DNA of 61,132 nt from Candidatus Methanomethylophilus sp. 1R26 (lineage in GTDB: Archaea; Thermoplasmatota; Thermoplasmata; Methanomassiliicoccales; Methanomethylophilaceae): contig NZ_LOPS01000008.1 of assembly GCF_001481295.1 (NCBI RefSeq), forward strand, positions 1 to 61,132. The letters run 5' to 3'. The notes below the pieces were generated by a model. It did no database searches and had not been told where the DNA came from. It saw nothing but the letters and a program-made list of their open reading frames with translations. Of this stretch, positions 9,559 through 19,019 are shown one piece after another; position 1 is the stretch's first letter, and every line of letters starts with the position of its first letter. A program made the position numbers and the translations under genes.

Positions 9559-10404
9559 TTATTTTGATGGGGAGCGATCAAGCAAGGTTCCGTATTCTGA
9601 TAAACGGATATACAGTTCCGGATTCATTTTGCGGTATGTATCAGGATCATAAGGGTACATGAAGAACCATAGATGATACCCCTCGATCTGCCCCAGATTC
9701 CTCGCCTCGTCGGCGGTTATGGTTTCCCCCACTTCGGTCTGACCGGCCACAGGTTCGCCGTCCCTTTCCGGATCGAACGGCCTTACAGCCACTATAGCAC
9801 GGAAATCCGAACCGATCCTCTCCAGGAGATCGCCGGCGGTCATCTTCTCCTTCGGGACCGTCCAGAGATCCCATCCGCTCTTTACGGGAGTGCCGCGGCA
9901 CATCTCGTCGAAGATGCGGGCGAGGAACTCATACGTCCCGCCTTCGCGCCTGAATATGAACATCGCGTCCATGTCCATCAGGCCGGACTGGAGGTTCCTG
10001 ATGCCATTCGGGGACACAGAGATATCGATTGTGGGATGGTAATGCGAATCCCATCCGTCGTCGTCCATGTGTATCGCGATGTATCTCCCATCTCTCAGGT
10101 ACCTGCAGATGAACGGCAGCAGGAAACAGCATCTGTGCATGCTGTCATAGATGGTGGAAACGGCCCGGCCCGTTCTATCGTACTCTGTCGCGGCACACAT
10201 GTAGACATGAAGATCCGCCGTGTCGATGCCGAAGTCTACCTTATCGAACTCTTTTGCAAGCATGCCGTTCTTCATGCTGTCGTAGCACCTGAAGATCAGC
10301 GGACCCCAGCGATATAACGGATTATCCCCCTTCTGAGCGAATTTCAAAGGGAGGAGTTCACAGTGGCCCTCGATCTTCCTGTCTGTGAATATCAGCGCAG
10401 CCAT
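9559..10404 (-). CDS. Family-B protein, stand-alone copy
   Basis: 281 residues from ATG 10402-10404 (MAALIFTDRKIEGHCEL); a start four codons earlier is possible, but the other copies begin at this Met. No known domain recognised. Conserved features shared with the copies at 15,494-16,321 and 17,783-18,600: YRWGPLIFRC, KVDFGIDTADLHVY, CCFLLPFICRYLRDG, HYHPTIDISVS, DAMFIFRREGGTYEFLARIF, FDPERDGEPVAGQTEVGET and a C-terminal FFMYPYDPDTYRKMNPELY. No signal peptide or membrane helix is evident, so probably cytosolic. No family-A gene lies upstream. Nucleotide identity with the copy at 15.5 kb is high over the whole length, so duplication is recent. Confidence 0.75.
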   Translation of the reverse strand: MAALIFTDRKIEGHCELLPLKFAQKGDNPLYRWGPLIFRCYDSMKNGMLAKEFDKVDFGIDTADLHVYMCAATEYDRTGRAVSTIYDSMHRCCFLLPFICRYLRDGRYIAIHMDDDGWDSHYHPTIDISVSPNGIRNLQSGLMDMDAMFIFRREGGTYEFLARIFDEMCRGTPVKSGWDLWTVPKEKMTAGDLLERIGSDFRAIVAVRPFDPERDGEPVAGQTEVGETITADEARNLGQIEGYHLWFFMYPYDPDTYRKMNPELYIRLSEYGTLLDRSPSK

Positions 10405-10667
10405 GTTATGACACAATTTGTTTAGAATTTGACAGGATAAAACTATTTTTACGTCGAAACTGCTCGCCTTGATTCTGCTGAAAGGCCTCCCGGATCTTCT
10501 TGAAACCGCTGAATGATGAGAGGATCGGGCCTGCGGAAACCTCCGCCGAAGATCAGCAGAACAGGCAGTTCATAGGATTTTTCCGCTGTCTGCAACGGTG
10601 CGGATAATCAATCCAATGATTAGATGTTCAGATAACACTAATATTCTTCATCCATTCCTGTTCCTTG
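10405..10667. other. Non-coding gap between family-B gene and cobyric acid synthase
   Basis: About 260 nt between divergent genes. AT-rich segments flank both starts, and the CBIP-side sequence near 10,625-10,650 (AACACTAATATTC) could hold a TATA element. I looked for a cobalamin riboswitch because of the downstream gene and did not find its conserved core. No gene remnant recognised. Confidence 0.35.
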
Positions 10668-12516
10668 ATGGATTGCATCAAGGCTCAGATCGCGAAGGAG
10701 CTGGCGGCCGGGAACATCGGCTCCAACAGGGAGTGCCCTTATCACCCGTGCCATTTCACCGGACAGAACTGCTCCTTCTGCTACTGCCCCTTCTATCCAT
10801 GCGAGGACCCCGACCTCGGCTATTCCGTGAAGGACCGCCGCGGGCGCGACGTATGGTCCTGTGAGGACTGCCTCTTCATCCACCGGAACGTCGTCGCCGC
10901 CTTCACGATGCAGAAGGCCAAGGAGCTCGGCCTGGAGGCCGGGGACCCCCGCTTCCGCACCGAGATCCTCCCGGAGGCCAAGAAGAGGTTCTTCCGGATG
11001 GGCAGGGCGATCATGGTGGTGGGCGCGACATCCGATGCCGGCAAGTCGGTGACCGTGGCCGCCATCTGCCGGATCCTGCACCGGAGAGGGTACATCGTCG
11101 CCCCGTTCAAGTCGCAGAACATGAGCCTGAACTCCAAGGTCACTCCCAAGGGCGCGGAGATCGCCATGATCCAGGTCCTGCAGGCGCAGGCGGCCGGCCT
11201 GAAGAACGCCAACGAGCACATGAACCCGATATTGATGAAGCCCAAGGGGAACTCGATCTCCCAGGTGATCGTCGAAGGGAAGCCCGTCGGCGACTTCACA
11301 GCGTCGGATTACTATTCTGTGTTCATACCGGGCGAAGGGACCGAGGCTGTCAGGAGGAACGTCGGGTTCCTGAAGAAGCGCTGCGACTACGTGGTCATGG
11401 AAGGCGCCGGCTCCCCTGCGGAGATCAACATCTACGACCGCGAGATCGCCAACATGAAGGCCGCTGAGATCGCCGATGCCGACTGCATCCTGGTGGTCAA
11501 CGTGAAGTGGGGCGGGTCCTTCGCATACGCGCTCGGCACGGTGAAGCTGATCCCCGAAGAGGACAGGGAGAGGATCAAGGGGATCATCCTGAACAACATC
11601 GAAGGCAGGACCGACAGCTTCCGCAGAGGCGCGGAACAGCTGGAGGATCTGTGCGGGATACCGGTCATCGGCATAATCCCGCACCTCGACGTCGCCCTGC
11701 CCTCCGAGGATTCCGAAGCGTTCCGTTCCGGCGGGTCCCGCGGGCACGGCAGCGCCGTTATCGCGGTCATCAAGTTCCCCAGGATCGCTAATTTTACCGA
11801 TATCGACCCCCTGTGCGCCGAGGATGCTACCGTCATCTTCGCGGAAACCCCCCGCTGAGGTGCTCTCCGCTGATGCGGTCATCCTCCCGGGGACGAAGAA
11901 CACCGTGGACGACCTGCAGTGGATGAAGGACGACGGCATCTTCGATGCCCTGAAGCAGGTCAGAGGGAAGGTCCCCATCCTGGGCATCTGCGGCGGCTAC
12001 CAGATGATGGGCAGGATGCTGCACGACCCCAACGGCATCGAGGGGAAGAAGGCAGGTGATTGGGAAGGCCTCGGGTTCTTCGGCAACGAATCCTATTGGA
12101 AGGACTACGCCAAGGTCGTTCGCAGGGACCGCGCCGAGATCATCGGCGGCGGAGGGGATGTGGAAGGGTACGAGATCCACATGGGCCTCACCAATGTGAA
12201 GGAGCAGCCCCTGTTCGAGATAACATCGCGCGGGCGCGAGGGCGAGACGGAAGGCTCTGTCAGGAAGGACGAGATGCTGTTCGGGACATACCTGCACGGC
12301 GTCCTCGACCGCCCGGCCTTCCGGAGGATGTTCATGTCCCTCATCAGGCATGACGGGAAGAAGCCGGCCGATGAGCCCGCCGTGGAATATAACGACATCA
12401 TCGAGCAGAGCATCGAGAAGCTGGCCGACGGTTTCGAGGCGAACATGGACATGGATAAGTTCCTGGAGTTCGCGGGGGCGAAGAGGCGATGGCCGGCAAG
12501 TCCGTTCTTTTCATAG
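10668..12516 (+). CDS. cbiP: Cobyric acid synthase CbiP fused to a Cys-rich domain (one frameshift)
   Basis: The N-terminus ([20 protein letters not shown], later [11 protein letters not shown]) is a cysteine-rich small domain that in other archaea is often a separate protein near cobalamin genes. It is followed by the dethiobiotin synthetase-like half ([48 protein letters not shown]) and the class I glutaminase half ([12 protein letters not shown] nucleophile Cys, [10 protein letters not shown]). CbiP amidates adenosylcobyrinic a,c-diamide at four positions using glutamine. A six-C run at 11848-11853 breaks the frame; five C would give [20 protein letters not shown]. The apparent TAG end at 12514-12516 overlaps the next gene, so the true C-terminus is uncertain. 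Confidence 0.9.
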
Positions 12517-13321
12517 GCACCTCTTCCGACTGCGGGAAGACCACCTCCGACGCCCTGTTCTGCCGGTGGCTGATCCGGAAAGGCGTGAAGGCTGCGCCGT
12601 TCAAAGCGTCCAACCTCTCGCTGAACAGCTGCGTCACCGAGGACGGGAAGGAGATCGGCATGGGGCAGGCGTTCCAGGCATGGGCGTGCGGGATCGAGCC
12701 TCGGCCGACATGAACCCGTTGCTCCTGAAGCCGGCCGGGAACGGCAGGATGCAGATCATGCTCAGGGGAGAGCCCTACAGGGACGTGAGCTGGAGCGACG
12801 ACCTTCACAAAGAGCTCATGCCGAAGGTATGCGAGTCCTACGACAGGCTGATGTCCGAGTACGAAGCGGTGGTGTGCGAGGGCTCAGGTTCCCCGGCGGA
12901 GATCAACCTCATGAGCAGAGACATCGCCAATACCGGTATGATGAGAGCGCGGAGGATCCCGTCGGTGCTCGTAGGCGACATCGACAGGGGAGGCGTGTTC
13001 GCCGCAATCTACGGAACATGGCTGCTGATGCCGGAGGAACTGAAGCCCCTGATGAAAGGGTTCCTGATCAACCGCTTCCGCGGGGACGGGTCCCTGCTTG
13101 GTCCCGGGATCGAGAAGATCGAGGAGCTCACCGGCATGAAGTTCCTGGGCACGATCCCTTACAAGCCGCTTAGGTTCCCGGAAGAGGACAGCCTGTCGAA
13201 GACGAAGGGGACCATAGGCAGGGGCGACGTCCATCAGGAGTTCCTGCGGAACCTCGACTCGCTGCTCGATGAAGCGATCGAGGCAGGAGTGGACTTCGAA
13301 GGGATCTGGAATTCAATCTGA
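12489..13321 (+). CDS. CbiP-like synthetase without glutaminase domain (one frameshift)
   Basis: About 277 residues: [20 protein letters not shown] (P-loop), [85 protein letters not shown]. These are the signature blocks of the ATP-binding half of CbiP. It ends after [18 protein letters not shown] and a short helical tail, so the C-terminal glutaminase half is absent. A base is missing near 12698-12699 (GAG[G]CCTCGGCC restores the frame). It overlaps the end of the complete CbiP gene, indicating one operon. It may use the neighbour's glutaminase or free ammonia, or be a degenerate duplicate; this is inference. Confidence 0.82.
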
Positions 13322-13372
13322 TAGCATTGAAGTACGCATTGATTATCTGTATGAACGCCTTTATGGAAATTA

Positions 13373-15373
13373 ATGATCATTTACAACGACAGCGTATAGA
13401 ATTTCCTGAGGGATTGCCCGCCTAACAGTTAGCCCAACAAGAAATTCGGTCAAGAAATCCTTGACTGCTGTCTTAATCGCGGCCTTGCCGGTGAAACAAG
13501 CATCGAACGGAGCTGGGAAAATTCCCTCCCGGCAATTGCAGACGCCGTCCAGCGCTCCGGACTCGATCCGGAATGCGGCATAGCCATAGAATATAGAATC
13601 AAAGGCCGTCGCAACCAGGTAGACTTCATCGTCTACGGTCTCGATGCTGATGAAGAGGAATCGGCCATCATTGTCGAACTCAAACAGTGGAGCGAAGCCA
13701 CTAAAAGCAAGCTGCCTAATCACGTAGTGACCAATCCCGGAGGGAACAGCGGAGATCAGGACTGCTGGCACCCTTCCTATCAGGCGCTGAACTATGCCAA
13801 CCTTCTGCAATGTTACAACTACTACATACAGGACAAGGGAGTGAGGATCTCCGCCTGTTCCTATTTGCACAACATGCCGGAGAGACGTTCGGTCTTTCTT
13901 CAAAATGAGGATATTTTCCCGTTGGTGAAAAGTTGCCCCGCATTCCTATAGGGAGATGTCGATAAACTCATCGCTTTCATGAGGGCCCATGTCAGGTACA
14001 AAGCCCCAGAACTGCTGTACAATATAGAGGCGAGCCGTATCCTTCCGAGCCCCCAGTTATCGAATATGCTAAAGGATTCTCTGGACGGGAACGGGTTCTT
14101 CAGTTACGATGATGCACAAGCAAAATCGGTGGCGACCATAGTCAGTATGGCCCGTGAGTCTCTGCAGGACAATTCCTTTCGGACGATCATCATCAAAGGC
14201 GGACCTGGGACGGGAAAGTCTATTGTCGCTATGAATGCCCTCGGAGAGCTCATACATCCGAAAAACGGACTTCCGGTCGTCAATGCGGCCTATGTAACGG
14301 CCAATGCAGCGCCCAGAATCATGATGTATCAGGAATTGGTCGGGAAAGACCATGAGTACACTCGTTCTGCTCTGAAGAACTTATTTCTGTACCCGACCTC
14401 GCTCGCCAAAGGAAGAGCATTGGAATATGATTGCGTTCTTTTCGATGAGGCCCACCGCCTGTTCGACTTCAAAGGGGGCGTCGGCATCGGAAAAGATACA
14501 CATGTGCTCGAGAGATGCATCAGAAGCACGCGTGTCGCCGTGTTCTTCATAGATGAAGACCAAGCCGTTACCAAAGATGATTTTGCAACAGTCGAACGCA
14601 TCAGGGCAATCTCCAAAGACAATGATTATCTGATCATTGAAGGGAAGGACTTGGAACTCACAAACCAGTTCCGCGTGCTCGGCGGATGGGACTATATGGA
14701 GTTCATCCGCGGGTTCCTGGGGTACTCGCGGCCTGTACACTACAAAATAGACCGCCAGTACGATTTCCGCGTGTTCGATAGCGCCTCGGAGATGCGCGAC
14801 CTCATCAGAGAAAAAGATGAGGAGGAAAGGAAGAGGATCGCCGCCGAGAAACATCTTCTGCCGGGAGCCGCGCCTGTATCAGGAAAGTGCCGTCTCGTAG
14901 CGGGCTACACCTACGAATGGGTGTCCAAGGGAAAGGATCGCAGCAAGGATGTCTGGGACATCGTCCTCGATGACGGGAAGTTCAAAGCGAAATGGAACCT
15001 GCGCAATGCATCGACAGACAGCGATTATTCATGGCTCAACGATGAATCGTCCGTCGACGAAGTCGGATGCATCCACACCTGCCAGGGGCTGGATATGAAC
15101 TACTGCGGAGTCATCATCGGAAAGGACATGCGCTATGTGGACGGCCATATTGTTTACGACCGCACGAAGAACGCTAAATCGGACCGCAACAGCGGGATCC
15201 ACATGAAGTCTGTCGATGACGCGACGGCCGTGAGGCTCATCCGCAACACATACAACGTTCTCCTGACCCGCGGGATGAAGGGAACGTACGTTTACTGCGA
15301 GGACAAAGCACTGGGCGAATATCTCAGATCGCTTATCAATCCCGGGCGTGACACTTACCGGCCGAACCATTGA
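13373..15373 (+). CDS. DUF2075-family nuclease-helicase with three in-frame TAG codons
   Basis: One frame runs 667 codons from ATG 13373 to TGA 15371-15373, interrupted only by TAG at 13397-13399, 13430-13432 and 13949-13951 (codons 9, 20, 193); no TAA, TGA or frameshift occurs. Protein: MIIYNDSV-x-NFLRDC at the start, SWENSLPAI, a PD-(D/E)xK-like core (Asp84 in QVDFIVYG, Glu102-x-Lys104 in IIVELKQW), then after codon 193 a superfamily-1-like helicase with IIIKGGPGTGKSIVAMN (about 273-287), CVLFDEAHRLFD (358-361), FFIDEDQAV, GCIHTCQGLDMNYCGVI and NTYNVLLTRGMKGTYVYC. The family is found in host-defence and stand-alone contexts. The gene is either amber-recoded or recently inactivated. Confidence 0.8.
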
Positions 15374-15493
15374 CATGATACGAGGACCCGCGCCCTGCGC
15401 AATCCGGCTTGCTGCCGATATCGTAAAGCAGTTTCTGGCATTGAAAGCATCGAATAGGCAAATCGAAACAATCGCAAAGCAGCGGATGCTGGG

Positions 15494-16321
15494 TCAATCT
15501 GTTTTCATATATGCAGCACTCGGTCTGATATACAGTTCCGGATTCATTTTGCGGTATGTATCAGGATCGTAAGGGTGCATAAAGAACCATAGATGATATC
15601 CATCGATCTGCCCCAAATCCCTTGCCTCATCGGCGGTTATGGTTTCCCCCACTTCGGTCTGACCGTTCACAGGTTCGCCGTCCCTCTCAGGATCGAACGG
15701 CCTTACAGCCACTATATCGCGGAAATCCGAACCGATCCTCTCCAGCAACTCGCCGGCGGTCATCCTATCCTTCGGGACAGTCCAGGTTCTCCATCCTTCC
15801 CTTACGGAGGTACCGCAGCACATCTCGTCAAAGATGCGGGCGAGGAACTCATAAGTCCCGCCTTCGCGCCGGAATATGAACATCGCGTCCATGTCCAGCA
15901 GGCCGGACTGAAGATTCCTGATACCATTTTGGGACACAGAGATGTCGATCGTAGGGTGGTAATGCGAATCCCATCCGTCGTCGCCCATGTGTATCGCGAT
16001 ATATTCCCCGTCCCTCAGGTATCTGCAGATGAACGGCAGCAGGAAACAGCATCTTTGCATTCTGTCATAGGTGATAGAAACGACCCGGCCCGTTCTATCG
16101 TACTCTATCGCGGCACACATGTAGACATGAAGATCCGCCGTATCGATGCCGAAGTCTACCTTATCGAACTCCTTGGCGAGCGTGCCGTCCTTCATGCTGT
16201 CGCAGCATCTGAAGACCAGCGGACCCCAGCGGTAGAAGGGATTCTCCCTTTTCTGAGCGAATCTCGAAGGGAGAAGTTCACAGCGGCCCTCAATCTCCCT
16301 GTCTGTGAATATCAATGCCAT
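15494..16321 (-). CDS. Family-B protein, paired with family A
   Basis: 275 residues from ATG 16319-16321 (MALIFTDREIEGRCELLPSR). Same blocks as the other copies: YRWGPLVFRCCDSM, TADLHVYMCAAIEYD, FLLPFICRYLRDGEYIAIHM, MDAMFIFRREGGTYEFLA, MNPELYIRPS. The start is 15 nt downstream of the family-A stop, so A and B form an operon and are probably made together. High identity at the DNA level with 9,559-10,404. No domain, signal peptide or membrane segment recognised. A cytosolic partner or neutralising protein for the secreted-looking family-A product is a hypothesis based on gene order alone. Confidence 0.78.
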   Translation of the reverse strand: MALIFTDREIEGRCELLPSRFAQKRENPFYRWGPLVFRCCDSMKDGTLAKEFDKVDFGIDTADLHVYMCAAIEYDRTGRVVSITYDRMQRCCFLLPFICRYLRDGEYIAIHMGDDGWDSHYHPTIDISVSQNGIRNLQSGLLDMDAMFIFRREGGTYEFLARIFDEMCCGTSVREGWRTWTVPKDRMTAGELLERIGSDFRDIVAVRPFDPERDGEPVNGQTEVGETITADEARDLGQIDGYHLWFFMHPYDPDTYRKMNPELYIRPSAAYMKTD

Positions 16322-16336
16322 ATGCAATCGAAAGAA

Positions 16337-17485
16337 TCAGTAGATGTCAGAATATATCGGCTCTCCGAAGAACACATGTGCAGGATAATTTACACTATCG
16401 TGAAGACCGTGATGCGTATGGTAGAAACCAGGATTGCCCTTGTGAGCAGAAAGATGAACCATCCATTCTGCACCCATCATACGATAAATCGAGATCGCAG
16501 ATGATTCCAACAAGGTGCATAGATTCATCTCCTTAAGTCCTGGGCCTGGATTCCCGGCTATCTTCATAGCCAGCTCAAGTTCAAGCTTCACAGATGAAAT
16601 GAATATTTTATAGCCATTATCTTCTGACATGTACGCGAAATAATAGTCTCCTATGTTTTTCTCGCTATAGTTCACATTGTTCGCATCCGTGAGGTCCAAT
16701 TCCAATCCGCCATACCCATTCACGGGCAGGCGGTACCTCATGTTGGTCCCGTCATTCCAGAGCACGTGCGGCGTCGATAGGTCCCTATCGGCTTCGTCGC
16801 GCAGCTCCTGCAGGAGCTTGGCGAACTCCATGATGTCGTACGCCAGGAGGCCCACGCGTATGACGGCGGTGGCCCATCCTATGAACGGGATGGCGCTGAG
16901 GGCGGCCGCCTTGAGGACCTTCTTCACGATCTCGTTGGCCAGGGCCTTCTTGATCTTCTCCTTGAGCACCGAGGAGGAGATCTTGTCGACCACCTTTTTC
17001 AGATACTTCACGTTGCTGTTGATGTTCTTGACCGCGTCCACGGTGGCATTGCCGATGAGGACGGGCCCGTCGGCATCCGAAACGAAGATGCCGTCATAAT
17101 AGTAGGCGGAATCCCTGTCGAACTCCTCTTCGGAGATGTTGTCGGAGAAGCTCATGACCTCCTTCCCGCCGCTGTAGACATGGGCGTCTATGGAGACCGA
17201 ACGCCGGCTGTCATCGACTGCCGCGGTCGCGTAGATGTACGCATACTCGCCGCAGTCTTCGAACAGCAGGTCCAATCCCAGCTCCGAGGAGAGGATGGTC
17301 TTCCCGAACACGAAGAACCTGTCGCCGTCGGAACGCTTCATGGAGTCGAACTCGAAATCCGCCGAAGCAAGGGTCTGTTCAGGCCCTTCGGTATCTGAAC
17401 TCCTGTTATCCAGTACGAAAAAGGTGGAGGAAGAAACCAACAGAAGGACTGATATGATTACTGTAATTTCATTTCTTCTTTTCAT
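16337..17485 (-). CDS. Family-A membrane-anchored protein of unknown function (intact copy)
   Basis: 382 residues. An N-terminal hydrophobic segment (about residues 7-25, ITVIISVLLLVSSSTFFVL) suggests export with a membrane anchor. Residues 60-150 look like a beta-rich domain; 150-235 are amphipathic then hydrophobic (AAALSAIPFIGWATAVIR, VGLLAYDIMEFAKLL); the C-terminus is histidine-rich with WMVHLSAHKGNPGFYHTHHG and YPAHVFFGEPIY. The disrupted copy at 177-1323 conserves these His positions. The layout, anchor plus hydrophobic middle plus short conserved catalytic-looking tail, recalls secreted effectors, but I recognise no named family. Family B follows 15 nt downstream. Upstream AT-rich sequence at 17,486-17,530 probably carries the promoter. 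Confidence 0.75.
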   Translation of the reverse strand: MKRRNEITVIISVLLLVSSSTFFVLDNRSSDTEGPEQTLASADFEFDSMKRSDGDRFFVFGKTILSSELGLDLLFEDCGEYAYIYATAAVDDSRRSVSIDAHVYSGGKEVMSFSDNISEEEFDRDSAYYYDGIFVSDADGPVLIGNATVDAVKNINSNVKYLKKVVDKISSSVLKEKIKKALANEIVKKVLKAAALSAIPFIGWATAVIRVGLLAYDIMEFAKLLQELRDEADRDLSTPHVLWNDGTNMRYRLPVNGYGGLELDLTDANNVNYSEKNIGDYYFAYMSEDNGYKIFISSVKLELELAMKIAGNPGPGLKEMNLCTLLESSAISIYRMMGAEWMVHLSAHKGNPGFYHTHHGLHDSVNYPAHVFFGEPIYSDIY

Positions 17486-17782
17486 AATGACTTATTAATA
17501 CAACGACGCAGAATGTATATTATAACATGCCTCTCGCGGCCTATCTGCTTCGTTTATTCAATATTCCCTTGAAACCCTGAAAAGCATCGAATCAGGGCTC
17601 AGGGCGATAATCCCGGGCGGCCGTCAGCAGTCAGAATGACCTGTCCGGCAGTACGCCAAGTGCTTAGACTTGAGGATCCAGAGCTGAAGCCCATCATCGA
17701 AACGATGACTTACGAGTCCATTGTGAGGGAGTTCCCGGAATGAGTGATAATTTCGATTCCAGGGCACCGAGAAAGATGGCGA
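17486..17782. other. Gap with possible gene remnant
   Basis: About 300 nt without a full gene. A short plus-strand frame at 17636-17743 encodes 35 residues (MTCPAVRQVLRLEDPELKPI continuing to TYESIVREFPE) that read like the C-terminus of a longer helical protein, preceded in another frame by LETLKSIESGLRAIIPGG. I interpret this as decayed coding sequence, with low confidence. Confidence 0.3.
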
Positions 17783-18600
17783 TCAAGCAGGATTCCGCAA
17801 TCTGATGAACAGGTACGGGCTCATGCTCCGGTACACATCGGGATCATAGGGGTACATCGAGAATGACAGAAAGTATCCCTCGATCTGCCCCAGATCCCTT
17901 GCCTCATCGACGGTCATGACATCCATTTTCCAATCTGACCGTCCGCAGGTTCGCCGACCCTCTCGGAATCGAACGGTCTTACAGCCATTACGCTGCAGAA
18001 GTCCGAGCCGACCCTCTCCAGCAGCTCGCTCGCGGTCATCCTCTCGTTCGGGACCGTCCAGAGATCCCATCCATCTCTTACGGGGATACTGCGGCACATC
18101 TCGTCGAAAATGCGGGCGAATGGCTCATAGGTCCCGCCTTCGCGCCTGAATATGAACATCGCATCCATATCCAGCAGACCGCACTGGAGGTTCCTGATTC
18201 CCTTCGGGGACACAGAGATATCGATCGTAGCGTGGTAATGCGGATGCCAGGCGTCTTCATCCATGTGGATTGCGATGAATTCCCCGTCCCTCAGGTATCT
18301 GCAGATGAACGGCAGCAGAAAATAGCATGTGCGCATTCCGTCATCAATGGTGGAGACGACCCTGCCTGATTCGTCACACTCGAGCGCACTGCACCAATAG
18401 AGATGAAGGCCGGCCGTATCAATGCCGAAGTCCACTCTGTCGAACTTCTTGGCAAGCATGCCGTCCTTCATGCTGTCAAAACATCTGAAGATCAGCGGAC
18501 CCCAGCGGTAGATCGGGTTGTCCCTCTCCTGAGCGAATCTCGAAGGGTGAAGTTCACACTGGCTCTCGATCGTCCTGTCTGTGAATATCAATGCCGCCAT
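17783..18600 (-). pseudogene. Family-B protein, frameshifted copy
   Basis: From ATG 18598-18600: MAALIFTDRTIESQCELHPS, then the usual blocks YRWGPLIFRCFDSM, TAGLHLYWCSALECD, FLLPFICRYLRDGEFIAIHM, MDAMFIFRREGGTYEPFARI. The frame breaks near 17925 in a short A-run (reads GQIGKWMS then stop), and resumes one base off with MTVDEARDLGQIEGYFLSF and SPYLFIRL to the TGA at 17783. Paralogues read GQTEVGETITADEARDLGQ here. The break may be a sequence error. It differs more from the other copies than they do from each other. A fragment of family A lies just upstream at about 18,615-18,682, so this was also an A-B unit. Confidence 0.72.
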
Positions 18601-18614
18601 ATCCGATCGAGAGA

Positions 18615-18682
18615 GTCAGTCGATGTCAGAATATATTGGTTCTCCGAAAACACATATGCAGAAGGATTTCCGCCGTCATGAA
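18615..18682 (-). pseudogene. Family-A 3' end remnant
   Basis: Read on the minus strand, this stretch matches the last about 22 codons of the intact family-A gene at 16,337-16,405: LHDGGNPSAYVFSENQYIL against LHDSVNYPAHVFFGEPIY, with the nucleotides matching better than the protein because of small indels. The rest of the family-A gene has been lost and a ThiS-like gene now abuts it. It supports an ancestral A-B pair at this locus. Confidence 0.6.
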
Positions 18683-18691
18683 GACAAGTGC

Positions 18692-18886
18692 TCATCCGCC
18701 CGAGGCGACCTTCATCGCTTTGACGGTCTGCCCGTCCTCGATCGGAGCGTCCATAGGGACAGGCACGCCCGAGACCAGGAAAAGGTACGCATCGGGCAGT
18801 ATGCCGGCCGTGCGGGCCGCATCCGAGACCGCTGTTCCGGGCATGACCTCCGTGAGCTTCCCGGAGACCTCGATGTAAGAAGCCAT
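18692..18886 (-). CDS. ThiS/MoaD-like ubiquitin-fold sulfur carrier
   Basis: 64 residues starting MASYIEVSGKLTEVMPGTA and ending MKVASGG, with the terminal Gly-Gly typical of ThiS, MoaD and archaeal SAMP proteins, which are adenylated and thiocarboxylated at that Gly. The middle (GILPDAYLFLVSGVPVPMDA then IEDGQTVKAM) fits the beta-grasp layout, with the DGQTV turn seen in ThiS-like proteins. An in-frame start eight codons upstream (18910) is possible. No E1-like or thiazole/molybdopterin gene is adjacent, so the pathway is not known; thiamine, molybdopterin or tRNA thiolation are all possible. Confidence 0.75.
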   Translation of the reverse strand: MASYIEVSGKLTEVMPGTAVSDAARTAGILPDAYLFLVSGVPVPMDAPIEDGQTVKAMKVASGG

Positions 18887-19019
18887 GCCATCCCGATCGC
18901 TTCGAAACATATATTATCTGTCCCGATGCCGTGAAAGAAACACATGACGGATTTCCCGTCTGAAACTGCGGAGGATGCATTGACTGCAATCGGCCGGCCG
19001 AGTCAATCCTCGAAACGTT

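Noticed and set aside
10405-10667. Cobalamin riboswitch upstream of cbiP
   Set aside because: The conserved B12-box core could not be found in either orientation.
12514-12516. TAG as a true stop of cbiP
   Set aside because: The frame here runs into the next gene after an upstream frameshift, so the TAG may not be the real terminator; likewise for the arsR end at 41113.
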